Assembly (NCBI GenBank): GCA_036345935.2
Contig: JADWOT020000001.1
Location: forward strand, 12,156,623-12,220,622
Length of the DNA: 64,000 nt
Direction of reading: 5' to 3'
Origin: Taenia hydatigena
Taxonomy: Eukaryota > Platyhelminthes > Cestoda > Cyclophyllidea > Taeniidae
A program made the translations under genes and the position numbers. Position 1 is the stretch's first letter, and every line of letters begins with the position of its first letter. Of this stretch, positions 1 to 12,097 are shown in pieces. A model generated the notes under the pieces. That model saw nothing but the letters and a program-made list of their open reading frames with translations. It ran no database searches and was not told where the DNA came from.

Positions 1-2772
1 AAAACTGCATACACGATTAAATACATGGATTTGCATTATAAGGCTTTCTGTAATTAGTGATCGATGAGTTGTCCTTGTCCAAACTGGAGGAAATGGAGTG
101 GATTTGTGTCGACGATAAAAGCAGAAGTGGAAACCGTCACTGAGACAAGTCGAGTGAGTAATTTAATACTAATGAGGAGAAGCGTTGACAAATGAAACAC
201 TCGAAACATCCTTTTCCACACACTGATGACGTACACATCTTCGTTCTTTGCACGATTCATGTGCATTTTGGCAGCTTTTACTTGGATCCCGATGGCGCAG
301 CTGTTCTTCAGCAATCCACCATTTACACTTTTGAATTCATCCAATTCGTTTTATGTGGCAGATTAGTAACATTATTAGTTTACAAAAATTGACATTTATC
401 TACCCTTTTTAATTGGAAATGCAAAATTATGCATGGGGCTTGCTAGCATGGACAAGAGAATGCGGATTAGTCCGCGTGTGACTTTGACCGGTTCGTCCCT
501 GATGTGCAGTGCAGCTAATGTCAAAATAACTGTGTCTGCTTTTAAGACAACTTCCATTGAGCAGAATGTGTAACACATGGACAGGAAGTAGGCTCGGGTC
601 AAATCACGATTCCAATCATTCCTGCTAAACTGCAAATTACACTCCCACTATAGGCTGATTTGACTATTTGAATTCATAATTTCTTCTCCTCATATTTACA
701 CCGGAGGCGGTCAGTAAAGTGTTGTAGGGCAGCTTTGACTCGTGACTTTCTGCTCATTTTGAAATGACTCGTTTTTAGCAGCATTGCGGACACAGACACA
801 TTAGACCGCAGTTCCAGAATGAAATGTCGTTCTGTCCTAAGGCAAGGACATACGACTTTGCAGAATTGCGGTTCTAACCAACGACACACGGTGTTACAAT
901 TTGTGCTGATCTGACGTATGAATGAAATGACAAATAGACAGCCGTGACAGATTCACACATTTGACACATCTCTATTGCAGTGATTAATTAGGCAACAATT
1001 CCGACCAGATCGACATTGCGCACACAGATTATTTGTCGGAACTGTTTTGTTGTTATTGTTGTTGTAGTTGTTCACCGGTAGAAGAAGGCGAAATCTCGGC
1101 AGTTCCGTATTTGTCAGCCATTGTAGAATATTACGAGAATTTTCTTCGCTTTTCTTCCTCCGCCCTATTCTACCTCACATGACAACCCTTTGCTACTGTT
1201 TCAAAAAATGAAGTTATAAAAAATAAAATTACAGTGCTCGCATAGTTATATGCAGTTTATTGTCTCATTTGTCATCAGTACTGCCTTAGATTTTCATAGA
1301 AAATTATCTCATTCCCCTACTACGTCGACAAGAAGCGTTCAGTAAAGCGCGCTAACCGTAATTTTCTTACATTCTGGTTCCTGGCAAAATGGTTATCTCG
1401 AAGATCTGTCAATTCGGCTTGAGGGCCTATTCATCCTTACCTTAAATGGCTATTGAGGATGTTATAAATACCTTTTACATGACGTAGAGCAGATATTCCA
1501 CAATTTGCTTACGAGCATCTGGGCCATGGGACTGTGAGACATATAGTGAAGTTTCGCGCAGCTGCTGGTCATGTGGACTAAAATGAGGTACATATGGAAT
1601 GCTGAACCACTTGAGGTCAGCTTGAAGGTTCCCTAGACCGCCAGCATTGGAAACAACCTCAATAAATACTACCACACATAACTTCTAAACGATCGGAAAC
1701 AGTAGAGTTGAGCTGAGTTGATTTCGGTATTCAATTGGCATTTTCACGGCTTTTGCATCTTTTAACGTATGGAGGCTGTTGATGGGTCGAAGAATAGGAC
1801 TGCCTCTTGATCGTGTTCCACGACTTGGCTTCTTGTGGTTGGTAATCTCAAAACACCATCTGAGCGCACTCATTGAGGCCATTTTAGGTGCCTCATTGAC
1901 GCTACCACGTGACACCTCTTCTCATTTGTGCAATCAAAACTGTTACTTAGAATAAGATGTAAATCTCTGTATTAAAACAGTTAACGCCAAGGAAAAAGCA
2001 GTGATGTTGGAGACAGTAGTAGACACTGGGATCGAGACGGGCCCAACAGTGTCAAACGAGGACTAATAAATGCAACCCAGATGATGTAGTGTACAATGCA
2101 GCCTCGTTGATTGCATTCGCATGTGCATGGACAACTGCAACAAGGAACGCAAAGCAAGGCATGGAGAGAAAAAGAATGAGAACCTAAAAGCTAGAAAGAC
2201 GAGGGAACCAGAGGAGGATAGTAAATGATAATTAAAATATTATGTAGTTAGACTTGTAGACATGCACACATACTAGGATGAATGAGTGCATGCGAAAGTG
2301 ACTGAAGGGAGGAATGAAGCTATAGATAAATGGAAGGGAGGTTGGGGAGGCAGCTACGGTAGCATAGAAAAGGAGGCGCAAAATGGGATCTGATGGAGAA
2401 GTGGCAGAGTAAAACCCAATCGTCAATTGAATTCGGTCTTGCAATTAATGCAACGACGGACGGAGTCCTTAGTAGCTGTAAACAAATAACCAATTGTCTG
2501 GCCGCTTTGTGATGTTGTGTCTGCCGAAAGCACTGTAATCGCTCAATTAGTGCCACTTGCGAAGGCGCAAAGACGGATACCACTAAGATGGAAAAGTTTG
2601 TTTGCGGTAAGGCTTCAAATCTCCAAGCACACATTGCAGGATTTTAATAATTAAAAAAATTGCAGCCACAAATGCGCGAACGCAGACTGGCCCAAAGGAA
2701 CTTGATTACGCTTTGAAGATCCAAATCTAAGTATCCGAATTACGAAGTGGAGGGATGACATAAGTTAGGAAT

Positions 2773-3012
2773 CTATGCATGCAGAAATAGGATCAGAAAA
2801 CGCACATTTATACCAAAGTGACGTATACATGCAACGTTTTCCATTTGCGTACATTGATGTGTGCCAACTTTGCGGCTCACCTTGAAGGACTTCGTGCAAT
2901 TGACGATGCATTTGCGAATGCAAACTAAACAGCCGCCTTCCACGAAATACGATTCAACGCGCTTGCACTCGTTCATTTGTTGATACGGCCGCCGACAGCT
3001 CCACGAACACAT
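2773..3012 (-). pseudogene. Cys-rich exon copy (repeat A)
   Basis: Counterpart of the repeat C exon: MNECKRVESYFVEGGCLVC then RKCIVNCTKSFK, followed by a GTGAG donor. Repeat E lacks this exon through a deletion of about 308 bp. Confidence 0.35.
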
Positions 3013-4050
3013 AATCCATCTCCATCACCAACGTCATTGCCACAAACATTAATATTACCTCATTCAATACAGTAATATGCACGCGCAATGATCTGCAATG
3101 AAGTCCAGTTCGAAGGGATGCAATATAATGTGATAGACTTGACTGTACGAACCAGCACAAATATGCGGGGAGGAGTATAAAAGAATAAAGAGCAGCAGGG
3201 CAGACTAAAGCAAGGTGCAGCTGATTGAACCGTAACAAAGTGAGTCAGCGATCCCGAGCGTTCCACTTCTGTCACTTATTCGTGTGTGTATTAACCCAGA
3301 CCCAGGCAGCCCAACCCCAATGGGGTGCGAAACCCAAGGGCACGTGCGCAAGGCTATCGCTGACGTCCACTTCTCTTTACTAATCACCATTCAACTCACA
3401 ACATTCATTGAGAACTGCTTCTCTTTTCTTTTTTACTGTCTCAGCCACTGCCCAAACTCACGAAGCACTTTAGCTTTTTTGACATTTGTCTGGTGTTACC
3501 CTAAAATCTTATGCCTAAATCACTTCTTCTTTACTTATCCTGCCAAATTCACAAGTCCTCTCCGTTTTATCTAAAAATGCCCTTTTACTTTTGTGTCAGA
3601 AGTGTTTGAGGAGTTTTAGCACTACATGCAACATCCAGTTCAAAATCAGGTATTGTTTGATCATGAGCAGTGAGTCCTTATTCGCAAAATAGTAAAGCTG
3701 TGCCAATAACGACTAATTAACTTTTTGAGTTACACACAGTTCTCTCGCTGATGACACTTATTACAGTACTGCACTTTGTTGGGAAATTGGTCAGACATGC
3801 ACCGTCTGAATGATCTTTGATGCTGCTATGAACACCTTCCGTATTTCCAAATGTGTCATAAATAAAGCAAGTGGTTTTATAATACGTTCGTACCTTATGA
3901 GTGGGTTCTGGTCGCATTTGCTGCTGCGGTGTCTGAAATGTCAATTTGGAATAGGCAGTTTTTACGCTCTTTCGCTTCACCGTTCGCTGCCTCTATGCCC
4001 TGCTGAATTGCATAACAACCTATCTGTAGGAGAATGGTGCAGGTTTAACA

Positions 4051-4420
4051 ATGTCAGATTTGCGTCAAAGCAAATGCATCACTTGCAACCAAAAAGCAAT
4101 CGAACTAATCACTGCTTTGCTAGGAGGTCTACATGGTCTATACGGAGGATGGAAACACGTTATTGCCGTGTCAAGGCACTTTTTTTGAAAACAAAGATAA
4201 AACCAGATGTCACCTACCAAATGTTGGTACCACTGAGATGGGAAAGTATTTGGCTGTGAGAGAGGCAACCAGCGATTCTGTCAACAAAGTTTGTGAGATT
4301 TTGTTCAGTCAACTGTAATATTGTGATAAGACGAGTCCAATTCTCCTTTTTGCTGTGGATCCGAAAACAGACTTGGTAAGTGGCCTTCATTTTTCAACGT
4401 GTCATTCAGATACATGCTTG
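4051..4420 (+). pseudogene. Frameshifted homologue of the 48587-48971 gene (repeat A)
   Basis: Starts MSDLRQSKCITCNQKAIELI and stays parallel to the E copy for about 45 codons, then shifts frame at a T-run near 4185. The downstream part is in another frame. The mini-intron donor GTAAGT (about 4376) is kept. Confidence 0.5.
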
Positions 4421-5218
4421 GAGTTTAAAATGGAAGCGAAATGTTGCTATGATTTGTGGAGTTAGCTTTCCACTTAATGGCTGTTGCTACGATACTTGAG
4501 GCAGGAGAGAAAGAGACGGCTGCTTCTCCCTAAAATGCACGCAAATGCTCCCAATTTCACGACGGAAGGACAAAAGTTCCATTCCCAAAGCTCTGCTTGA
4601 ACAAGCGCATACTAGCAAATCACAACTTATGTACTCACTTACTGCATCAAAACACATCAGAAGTACTTCCAAATTCAGGGTTACCTAAACTAGTTGCAGT
4701 GCATGGCATCTGAATGCACGTATCTCCATGATTCGCTTCAAAGTGGCACTATAGCCAATGATGTTACCTAAAGTGACGGAGAAGACGAAACAATCAGTGA
4801 TTACAAGTAGTGATTTAACTACGAGTAGTTTGTCTCCTGTTTGCATCGAAGTGGGCTGCATTTACTCATCAACATTCGTTTTGTTGGGGAGCCGCACTCA
4901 CGAGGGATGGTTTAGCTTCGAATTCATTGGCGCATGAGAAGAAGTGATGAATGCCACTCTTTCAAAGCAGACTTGGCTAATTTGGTCAAATTACTTGCGC
5001 CACGAACCCAAGACCAATTAACAGTTCCGCCTTGAAAGAGGCTGGCTGAGGTAATCAGAGAACGCAGTGTTAGGAACCTTAAAGAAGGGTGTTTGTGACA
5101 CGAGTGATGCAGTCACTGGTCTGCATCCGCGTCAGACAGTGAGTGGTATTAGTTGCAGGAGTTAGGCAGATGGGTTCCGCATGCTGACCATGAATTAACG
5201 AACGACGAATGATAGGCT

Positions 5219-5490
5219 GCGCAATTCATTAGTTTGTTCTGCGACTCTTTTACGTTCTTTGCTAGCAAAAGTGCTTGCAGCATAAATTAGCTTTCACAAT
5301 CATATTGCTCATTACGTCACCAACACCGATATACTTGTTGCTTATGCGATATGCACCTAAAAGATACAATACACTTCATCTCCATTCGCCCATGCCTGCC
5401 TGGATTTCAAAGCGCTGCTAACAAAACTAACACTTGAGAATTCCCTGTCAAACACGATCCGCATGATGCAACTGGTGAGTACAGGTACGA
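5219..5490 (+). pseudogene. Degenerate copy of the small secreted gene (repeat A)
   Basis: Reads as a relative of the 19258-19581 protein: SLLAKVLAA then, after a stop, FHNHIAHYVTNTDILVAYAI, a second stop, and FKALLTKLTLENSLSNTIRM. In-frame stops make it a pseudogene. It is on the plus strand because unit A is inverted relative to B. Confidence 0.5.
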
Positions 5491-6489
5491 AGCTTCTCTG
5501 CTTCGGCGAAAACTCGCTGCATTTGGCTAGTCAAAATGAGGCGAGTTTCAACACATCAATGGCAGCCTAAGCCATCTATTTCTTTGGTTTGCAGATGTTC
5601 ATAAGGAAAATGAGCGATCAGTAGAAAAAACTGCAACAATTATTTGACAAAGAGTCATTTACTTAACATGACGTGATTTCAGAGCGCAAACAGTGGTCGT
5701 TTAATACGATTTTATTCCATGAGTGTTAGTTCAACACAGTCTAATGAATTTATGACTACCGCGACATTTTAGTATTATTGATCATTTGGGCGAAAATTCC
5801 ATTTATTCACCACCCTATTTAAGAGTCCGACACTCGGATGATGAAATCATGGAAAGGAAGTACAAGCTGACGCTCAATCGGTTTTCGAATATTTCAATTT
5901 CTGTCTTGACAGTTGTTTTTCCAAATAAACGCTGCAATTTTGACAGCCATTCAATCTAAATTCGATGCAATATTCACGTAGGCCAGCAACTCGGCTATGG
6001 ATGAAGTGTGAGGGAGAACGAAAAGTTATACGAATGGTTGGTAATTATAAGTTGTCAACTATGGCGTTAATTGTCCAAAGGACTGCCTGATTGCCATGTC
6101 TCACTAGCTGCCACTGATACTCGATGTACACCTTGAGGCCGTCGTATCAGCGTCAGAGTAATGGTCACTTCTCTTGTAGACATGAGCAGTCATTGACCCT
6201 GTACGAGGCCTCTTTGATCACTCTAGCTGATACTTTTTGAAAAGCAGGCAGGGCAAATTACTTTTGTAATTGAAATCGACTCCTTAGCCTCCCACTAAGC
6301 AATATTGTCTTGATGTGAGAGTCACGCGATTGTGGTAGTACAGTCTCATAGAAATGCAGTGGTCTTAGGCAAAGGGATGGGCTTGTAATAGCCTGATAAT
6401 GGAGGATCTTACTGACACAGGCTGGATTACTCTCGAGCTCCTAAGTAGAGTAACTGAAGAGAGACCGTAAAATTAGGAATCCGAGTGCT

Positions 6490-7420
6490 CTGGCGTAGGC
6501 GTGTGGACAATTTACGAACTTCCACACTTGCAGAATATAGTGAGCAGATACTGTTATCGTATTCCATATCAGTCCACATGGTACATCATAGCGGGTTAAG
6601 CTTCAAGTTTGCTTGTTTCACTCCCTTATCTGTTCCCTTCGTAAAGATTGAAAGAAGCATTTGTGAATACAGACTATACAGATACACTTTAAGAAACACA
6701 CTTCTACGCGCTTACACTCAATTAGTTTTTAGAGTGATCGCCGATCGCACCATAGACGGAGTATTCATTTCCACCACCGACGTCACTGTCCCTTCCTTTG
6801 GTATTACCCTATTCAATGGAGTGGTATGTACTGAAATGATCAGCAATCAAGTGCAGTGCAAAAGCATGCAACATGATGGGATAGAAACTGACCTTACGAA
6901 ACAGCACAAATGTGTCACAAATGACGTAAGTGGTTTCCTAGTAAGTCCCGTATCCTATGAGCAGTTTCTGGTCTCATTTTTGTGCTGCAGTGTCTAAAAT
7001 GCCAATCCGTTATCAAACGTTCCCGCGCTTTTCTATTTCACCGTCATCTGCCTCCATGCCTTGCTGGACCCTAAATCAGGTCTAACAGTGTTTAATGTGC
7101 GTCGAGATGGACGCATAACCTGTAGAAGAAGTAGCTAATCCAATCACTGCTCCTCTAGGCGCTATACTCAATCCAAACGGGAAAAGAAATACGTCATTGT
7201 TGCATAAACACAAAACATTTTCTGCAAACGGAGATCTAACTGGACGTTACTGGCCATGCATTTGTGCTGCTGGGTTGAAACAAATTTGGGTGTGAGAGCG
7301 GCAACAAACAATACTGCTAATAAATGCAGTAAGATTTTGATCTGTCAGCTGCAACATTGCCGAAAGGCTGGTCCAATCCACTTTTTGCTCTGAGTTCGAA
7401 AGCAGACCAGGTCACTGGTG
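6490..7420 (-). repeat. Partial segmental repeat unit F
   Basis: Same orientation as A and internally rearranged. The segment 6945-7060 matches A 3895-3990 and 14490-14600. The segment 7150-7420 matches the frame at 4130-4400 in degenerate form. No intact gene. Confidence 0.6.
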
Positions 7421-7469
7421 AGCGCACTGCCTGGTCCAGCGCTATCACGCGCGTTCATCCAGAGAAGGA

Positions 7470-7985
7470 GCGAAAATCGCAGCCTCGTTTAGACCAATGC
7501 AACAAAATAGCCAAAAAAACGAAAATCACAGGCCCTTGCATAGCAATACAACAAAATTACTTAGAGAAGGAGCAAAATCACATCCTTGTGTAGACAGACA
7601 CTACAAAATTGACTACAGAAGGAGTGAAAACCGCAGCCTCGTGTGGACGAATACAACAAAGTTGCCCACAGAAGGAACGAAAATCGCAGTCTCATGTAGA
7701 CCAATGCAACAAAATTAACTGAAGAAAGAGTGAAAGTTGCAGCCTTTTATAGACTAATGCAACAAAATTGACTGCAGAATGAGTGGAAATTGTAGTCTCG
7801 TGTAGATCACTGCAACGAAATCGCCCACATAAGGGGCAAAAAACGCAGTCACGTGCATATCAATGCAACAAAATTGCCTACAGAAGGAGAGAAAGTCCCA
7901 GTCTTTTCTAGACAAATGCAACAAAATTGACTGCAGAATGAGCGAAAATTGCAGTCCCGTGTGGACAAATACAAATATAGCCCAC
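7470..7985 (+). repeat. 53-bp tandem repeat (minisatellite)
   Basis: About 9.7 diverged copies of a 53-bp unit with core ATGCAACAAAATTG and a GCAGTCTCGTGTAGAC-like segment. The latter recurs at 7633, 7686, 7739, 7792, 7845, 7897 and 7950, an even 53-nt spacing. One early unit is about 5 nt shorter. It lies between partial segmental repeat F and the histone palindrome. Confidence 0.9.
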
Positions 7986-8291
7986 TGTCACGGATGATAC
8001 TGCACGAACGTCTAGAGCCAATTTACTGGCAAACAACTCACAAAATTATTCATCTGTCACTGTATCGCCTTCAAGATGCACTCAGCGGGTCGCTAGATTG
8101 AACGAATTCGAGAATTAGAGAGAATCCTTATTAACTGCCTGTCGACTCATAATGCGATGGAAGTCGAATTGGGGGAATCGTACTTGAGAATACCGAATCC
8201 ATGCTAAAATTGGCATCATCATATACACGACTGTCGGACAAACTTAGATGTGAACAGAAAACTTTATATCGTCTTATGCTGGGAATTCTGT

Positions 8292-8562
8292 CCTCATCCT
8301 CATCATTCATGTCATATTTATCACCGTCTATTCTGCCATCTCTATCGCATCCACCGTTGTTGTCTACGTCGTATTTGCCTTCGCCATACTTATCACGTCG
8401 AGCATCATCATCCTCATTGTTGCCACGGTCGACAACACCTCCAACCTATCCGGCGTTGGCGTTGGATTAGCCCTCCTCAAGAGGCACTTCCGACTTCGTT
8501 TTGTCCTCCTTCTCCAGCGATGCAGCTTGCAGACCGACTGACATCAAGGCCAGTACGGTCAT
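8292..8562 (-). pseudogene. Truncated copy of the eggshell-like gene
   Basis: Mirror copy of the 5' part of the gene at 13124: start codon, signal peptide, putative 42-nt intron and the beginning of the Asp/Gly-rich repeat region. It is cut at the outer edge of the inverted-repeat arm (8292), where unrelated sequence begins, so it cannot encode the full protein. Confidence 0.55.
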
Positions 8563-9069
8563 ACTAATGCAGAATCGGATGGTTGGCATGGGCAGATGGA
8601 GCAAATGTTAATTTTCAGCAATCCTGTCTAGACTTTCACGATTTGGCAATGACCTTCAACTTCCATTATTCCAGCGCCACATGGACGCCGCCAAGACATG
8701 AGAGGATTGCGGTCATGCAGCTGAAGGGGAGGGCGATGAGTTCAAAAAATAAAATGATCACTTCAAAGCAAGTTTTGCCTACATTTAAATTCTAATTAAC
8801 AAATGAGGTTGACTTAACAGTTTTTAATGTAAGGGGAGTAAAATAAGAAAAATGTTTTGGCGTTTGAGTGCACTGAACCTAGGCATTGATTGGCTAATCC
8901 AACGGCGCCATCTATGCACACAAAAAACTGGTGCGATTCGCTGTCATCATCTACTTTATGTCAATGCCCAACGAGAAGATGCCTGATGCAATTTTCCTTA
9001 TTGCTATTGGCTGACACGTAAGCCATTGACAACTCAAACTTTGTCAGTGATAGTGATGGAAGATTTGTC

Positions 9070-9077
9070 TATAAATA
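9070..9077 (+). promoter_or_regulatory. TATA box of left H2B
   Basis: TATAAATA lies about 72 nt before the H2B ATG. An inverted CCAAT (ATTGG, about 9006-9010) lies some 60 nt further upstream, a common histone promoter arrangement. The right H2B has the mirror copy at about 12609-12616. Confidence 0.75.
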
Positions 9078-9148
9078 AATGTGGTGATGGCAGTCTCGAA
9101 GTGAATTTTGCTGAGCTTCACTGACTATTAAGAGCGGAGGAAGTTGTC

Positions 9149-9517
9149 ATGGCTCCTAAAGTAGTATCGGGCAAATCTGCAAGGAAGGCGTTGAAGGCGA
9201 AGGTGCCGAGGACGGACAAGGCAAAGAAGAGGCGGAGGAAGGAGACCTTCGCCATCTACATCTACAAGGTGTTGCGCCAGGTGCGTGAGAACATGGGCAT
9301 CTCGTCGAAGGCGATGTCCATCATGAACTCCTTTATGAACGACGTCTTTGAGCGAATCGCTGCTGAGTCGAGCCGGTTGGCGCGCTACAACAAGAAGTCG
9401 ACAATCACGAGCAGAGAGATTCAGACTGCTGTGCGTCTGCTGCTGCCTGGTGAGTTGGCGAAGCACGCGGTGTCGGAGGGTACCAAGGCTGTGACCAAGT
9501 ACACCAGCTCAAAGTAG
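9149..9517 (+). CDS. H2B: Histone H2B (left copy)
   Basis: Core histone that pairs with H2A in the nucleosome. The intronless frame encodes 122 aa. The basic N-terminal tail (about residues 1-32) is short for a metazoan H2B. The fold then begins near [17 protein letters not shown] and ends with the family hallmark [16 protein letters not shown]. The start is the first ATG after a TATA box about 75 nt upstream, giving the expected MAPK-type N-terminus. The protein is identical to the minus-strand copy at 12169-12537 because both sit in a near-perfect inverted repeat. It converges on the H2A gene at 10455. A variant histone stem-loop lies 56 nt after the stop. Replication-dependent expression is inferred from the intronless structure and TATA/CCAAT promoter. 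Confidence 0.96.
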   Translation: MAPKVVSGKSARKALKAKVPRTDKAKKRRRKETFAIYIYKVLRQVRENMGISSKAMSIMNSFMNDVFERIAAESSRLARYNKKSTITSREIQTAVRLLLPGELAKHAVSEGTKAVTKYTSSK

Positions 9518-9572
9518 ATGAGTTGGATGTAGAGTGCTGCTGGTTCCGCCGACTAATTGCACTCTACTCCAC

Positions 9573-9588
9573 GACCCCGTTGAGGGCC
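9573..9588 (+). terminator. Variant histone 3' stem-loop (left H2B)
   Basis: The sequence GACCCCGTTGAGGGCC lies 56 nt after the H2B stop, where the histone stem-loop belongs. The 3' half (AGGGCC) matches the H2A element, but the 5' half gives an A/C mismatch at stem position 2 and a C/A mismatch at position 6. No clear purine-rich element follows. It is probably the 3'-processing signal in weakened form. Confidence 0.6.
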
Positions 9589-10370
9589 ACCACCGCCACT
9601 ACCACATTCATTTTTGATTGCTGTGGACAAAAATGTGTGTAGTCACTGCCGCTTTCTCCCTATGTCTAGTCCTCATTCTCATTGTCTGGGCGATCTCGAA
9701 GTGCTAGTGTCGGTATCGGCTGCGGTCATCGCTAGATGTAGGCAGGGGAGGTCGAAGGAGGGAAACAGGAGATACAATGACTGATGTGAGGATGGCTATG
9801 AGGTTCAGCGCTAAGAGAAGGAATGAAATGAGCTTTGCACCAGATTGAGCGTTTCGAGTGCTTTCGGTTCTCAGGGGTCTCACAAAAGGATTATGCTATT
9901 GGGTGGGCCACAAGGCTGTGTTCTACATCAGTGGGTTGGGGGCGTGCAAAATCATTGCATGAAATTTGGACGTGGTCAGGTGGGTCATCAAAGTCATTGT
10001 GGCGCAAACGTTCGTGGTTGGTATCCAATGCAAATCTATTTATGGAGCCAATAGGCAGATGCATGGAACGACAATGGGGCAGCTGAAATAATGACCAACA
10101 CATTTAACCACTTTGTGTCCACTCTAGCCAACTGCAAAACAATGACTCTCCTCTCCGCCCACATATACAGACACATCCACCACACTGAAATTCCGCATCC
10201 TATTCCTTTTCCAATACCCCACCACTCTCCAATGCTTCTCCAACCCGAAGAGTAAGGTACACCACTTCGCAACGACAAACACAAACACATTCAGAGGTCC
10301 CTGCACAAATATCAAGCAACCGTTCATTTGTCAGTAGCCTAGGCGAATAGCAAACAATCTTCTTTCCGGT

Positions 10371-10386
10371 GGCCCTCAAAAGGGCC
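10371..10386 (-). terminator. Canonical histone 3' stem-loop (H2A)
   Basis: On the minus strand the sequence is GGCCCTTTTGAGGGCC, a perfect 6-bp stem with a 4-nt loop, which is the classic SLBP-bound histone mRNA 3' end. A purine-rich element (GGAAAGAAGA, 10358-10367) follows where U7 snRNA would pair. It lies about 69 nt past the H2A stop, the usual distance. Confidence 0.93.
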
Positions 10387-10454
10387 GATGTCGTGTTCAT
10401 GGTTGCAGCCGACTCGGCAAGTCAGTCCAGCGGTCAGTAAGGCACTCGGTCGAC

Positions 10455-10841
10455 CTACTCCTTACTGCCCACCGACTTCTTCTTCTTCTTCGGCAGCAGC
10501 ACCGCCTGAATGTCAGGCAGCACATTACCCTGCGCGATGGTCACACCACCCAACAACTTGTTCAACTCCTCATCGTTGCGGGTGGCCAACTGCAGGTGAC
10601 GAGGAATGATGCGCGTCTTCTTGTTTTTGCGCGCCGCATTGTTCGCGAACTCCAACACCTCGGCAGCCAGGTATTCCAGCACAGCTGCCAGGTAGACCGG
10701 AGCACCAGCACCCACACGCTCCGCGTAGTTGCCGCGACGCAAAAGACGGTGAACTCGACCCACCGGGAACTGCGGACCTGCCCGCGCCGACCTCGTCTTT
10801 GCTTTGGCTCGTGACTTGCCACCTTTGCCTCTTCCACTCAT
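10455..10841 (-). CDS. H2A: Histone H2A
   Basis: Core histone H2A, 128 aa, intronless. The N-terminus [20 protein letters not shown] and the segment [20 protein letters not shown] are diagnostic, followed by the acidic-patch region and the C-terminal [19 protein letters not shown] with a Lys-rich tail. The frame is open 29 codons further upstream, but those codons overlap the TATA box region, so the ATG at 10841 is chosen. It sits in the spacer between the two H2B arms. A canonical histone 3' stem-loop with a purine-rich downstream element lies about 69 nt after the stop, indicating a non-polyadenylated replication-type mRNA. Confidence 0.97.
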   Translation of the reverse strand: MSGRGKGGKSRAKAKTRSARAGPQFPVGRVHRLLRRGNYAERVGAGAPVYLAAVLEYLAAEVLEFANNAARKNKKTRIIPRHLQLATRNDEELNKLLGGVTIAQGNVLPDIQAVLLPKKKKKSVGSKE

Positions 10842-10908
10842 TCTTCTCTTCTCGCCCTGTCGACACAATATACAGCAAACCGATTGAAGCGTGACTCCGT
10901 CACGTGCC

Positions 10909-10916
10909 TTATAAAC
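10909..10916 (-). promoter_or_regulatory. TATA box of H2A
   Basis: Reading the minus strand, TTTATAAG lies about 68 nt before the H2A ATG. CCAAT-like motifs occur further upstream, around 10965-10972 and 11011-11016. Confidence 0.65.
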
Positions 10917-12097
10917 TACACTCATCACGCTGGGACACTTCTAATTGACCACAGAGCAGTCTGACCAATTCGCACATCTCATTAGTTTGCCAACGCCAAT
11001 ACCCTCTGCCATTGGTTGTTTACTAATCCTCCTGCTGCACTGAACAGATGACTGCATCTCGCCTAACTGGGTTGCGTGCGAGGGAAGCCATGTTATTGCA
11101 TTCAACTCTCACCTCAGATGACCCGCGACTTATCGATGTTGTATGCACTGCAATATCATGCACCCATACACCCTAAATCTCTAGTTACATGTGCCAGAAA
11201 AGGACAGAGTAAATAATGAAATGTGCAGATAGCCTTCATATACATCTAATTTGCTTTGCGTTACATTCCTGACATGTGTAGTTAGGTTTTCCTCGAGCTC
11301 CTTCTTAATTCATGTTCTAATAATTGCCTATTTGTCAGTGTTTACTATTTATTATGTCAAGCGCTTTTATAGCGTCCACATAGTTATGCATTTAAGTGTA
11401 CACGAGTGCGATGTCAGTGGACAGGGACACTGTTGGCCATAATGACGCCTTACCCAAAATTGGCAGTGGTAGTAAAGTTGGTGCACGCAAAAAGCTGAAA
11501 ATGCTACAAATTATCAATTGTTAGATGTTTTGGACGTTGTGAAAAGTATTAAGGAAAGCAGTTTGTCGTGAATATCTGGGCAAATGCTTATCAAACGCTT
11601 TTCCATGAAACAAATGGAGCCGGTTGCAAGCAATTCTTTCCCATTCCAATTTAATAAAATGATACCAACCACGAACGTTTGCGCCACAATGACTTTGATG
11701 ACCCACCTGACCACGTCCAAATTTCATGCAATGATTTTGCACGCCCCCAACCCACTGATGTAGAACACAGCCTTGTGGTCCACCCAATAGCATAATCCTT
11801 TTGTGAGACCCCTGAGAACCGAAAGCACTCGAAACGCTCAATCTGGTGCAAAGCTCATTTCATTCCTTCTCTTAGCGCTGAACCTCATAGCCATCCTCAC
11901 ATCAGTCATTGTATCTCCTGTTTCCCTCCTTCGACCTCCCCTGCCTACATCTAGCGATGACCGCAGCCGATACCGACACTAGCACTTCGAGATCGCCCAG
12001 ACAATGAGAATGAGGACTAGACATAGGGAGAAAGCGGCAGTGACTACACACATTTTTGTCCACAGCAATCAAAAATGAATGTGGTAGTGGCGGTGGT

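Larger units (their letters stand above)
1..6510 (-). repeat. Segmental repeat unit A
   Basis: Positions 1-5125 pair in reverse complement with about 47925-52360 (sums 52357 near the outer end, 53019-53034 in the inner half, reflecting indels). The part from 5125 to about 6510 pairs with the upstream parts of units B and D. Sequence is well conserved at the outer end (a few mismatches in the first 60 bases) and more diverged elsewhere. The unit continues past the left edge of the window. Confidence 0.85.
8292..10025 (+). repeat. Left arm of histone inverted repeat
   Basis: 1,734 bp, reverse-complementary to 11661-13394. Paired positions sum to 21686 along the whole arm (for example 8583/13103, 9149/12537, 9517/12169, 9835/11851), so there are no net indels. 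I noticed only one base difference, near 9907. It contains H2B, its promoter and 3' end, and the 5' part of the eggshell-like gene. Alignment breaks at 8291 and 10026. Confidence 0.93.

Noticed and set aside
3060..3390. Overlapping frames in the GTTATGCTAC/CTACACTCCTCTCC block of repeat A and the matching frames in B, C and E
   Set aside because: Frames differ between copies while nucleotide similarity persists across all three, so no coding constraint is evident.
7357..7718. Two plus-strand frames in the 53-bp repeat
   Set aside because: They are stop-free by chance within a tandem repeat whose period is not a multiple of three.
7470..7985. CRISPR-like array
   Set aside because: Units are diverged throughout with no constant-repeat and unique-spacer alternation, and the genome is eukaryotic.
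9128..9466. Long minus-strand frame over the left H2B (and its mirror at 12220-12558)
   Set aside because: Pure shadow of the GC-rich histone coding sequence on the opposite strand.
9529..9566. TAGAGTGC...GCACTCTA inverted repeat after H2B as the 3' processing hairpin
   Set aside because: The 22-nt loop does not fit the histone stem-loop; the GACCCC...AGGGCC element just downstream fits position and sequence better.
10842..10928. N-terminal extension of H2A by 29 codons
   Set aside because: The extension runs through the TATA box and 5' [12 protein letters not shown] is the conserved start.
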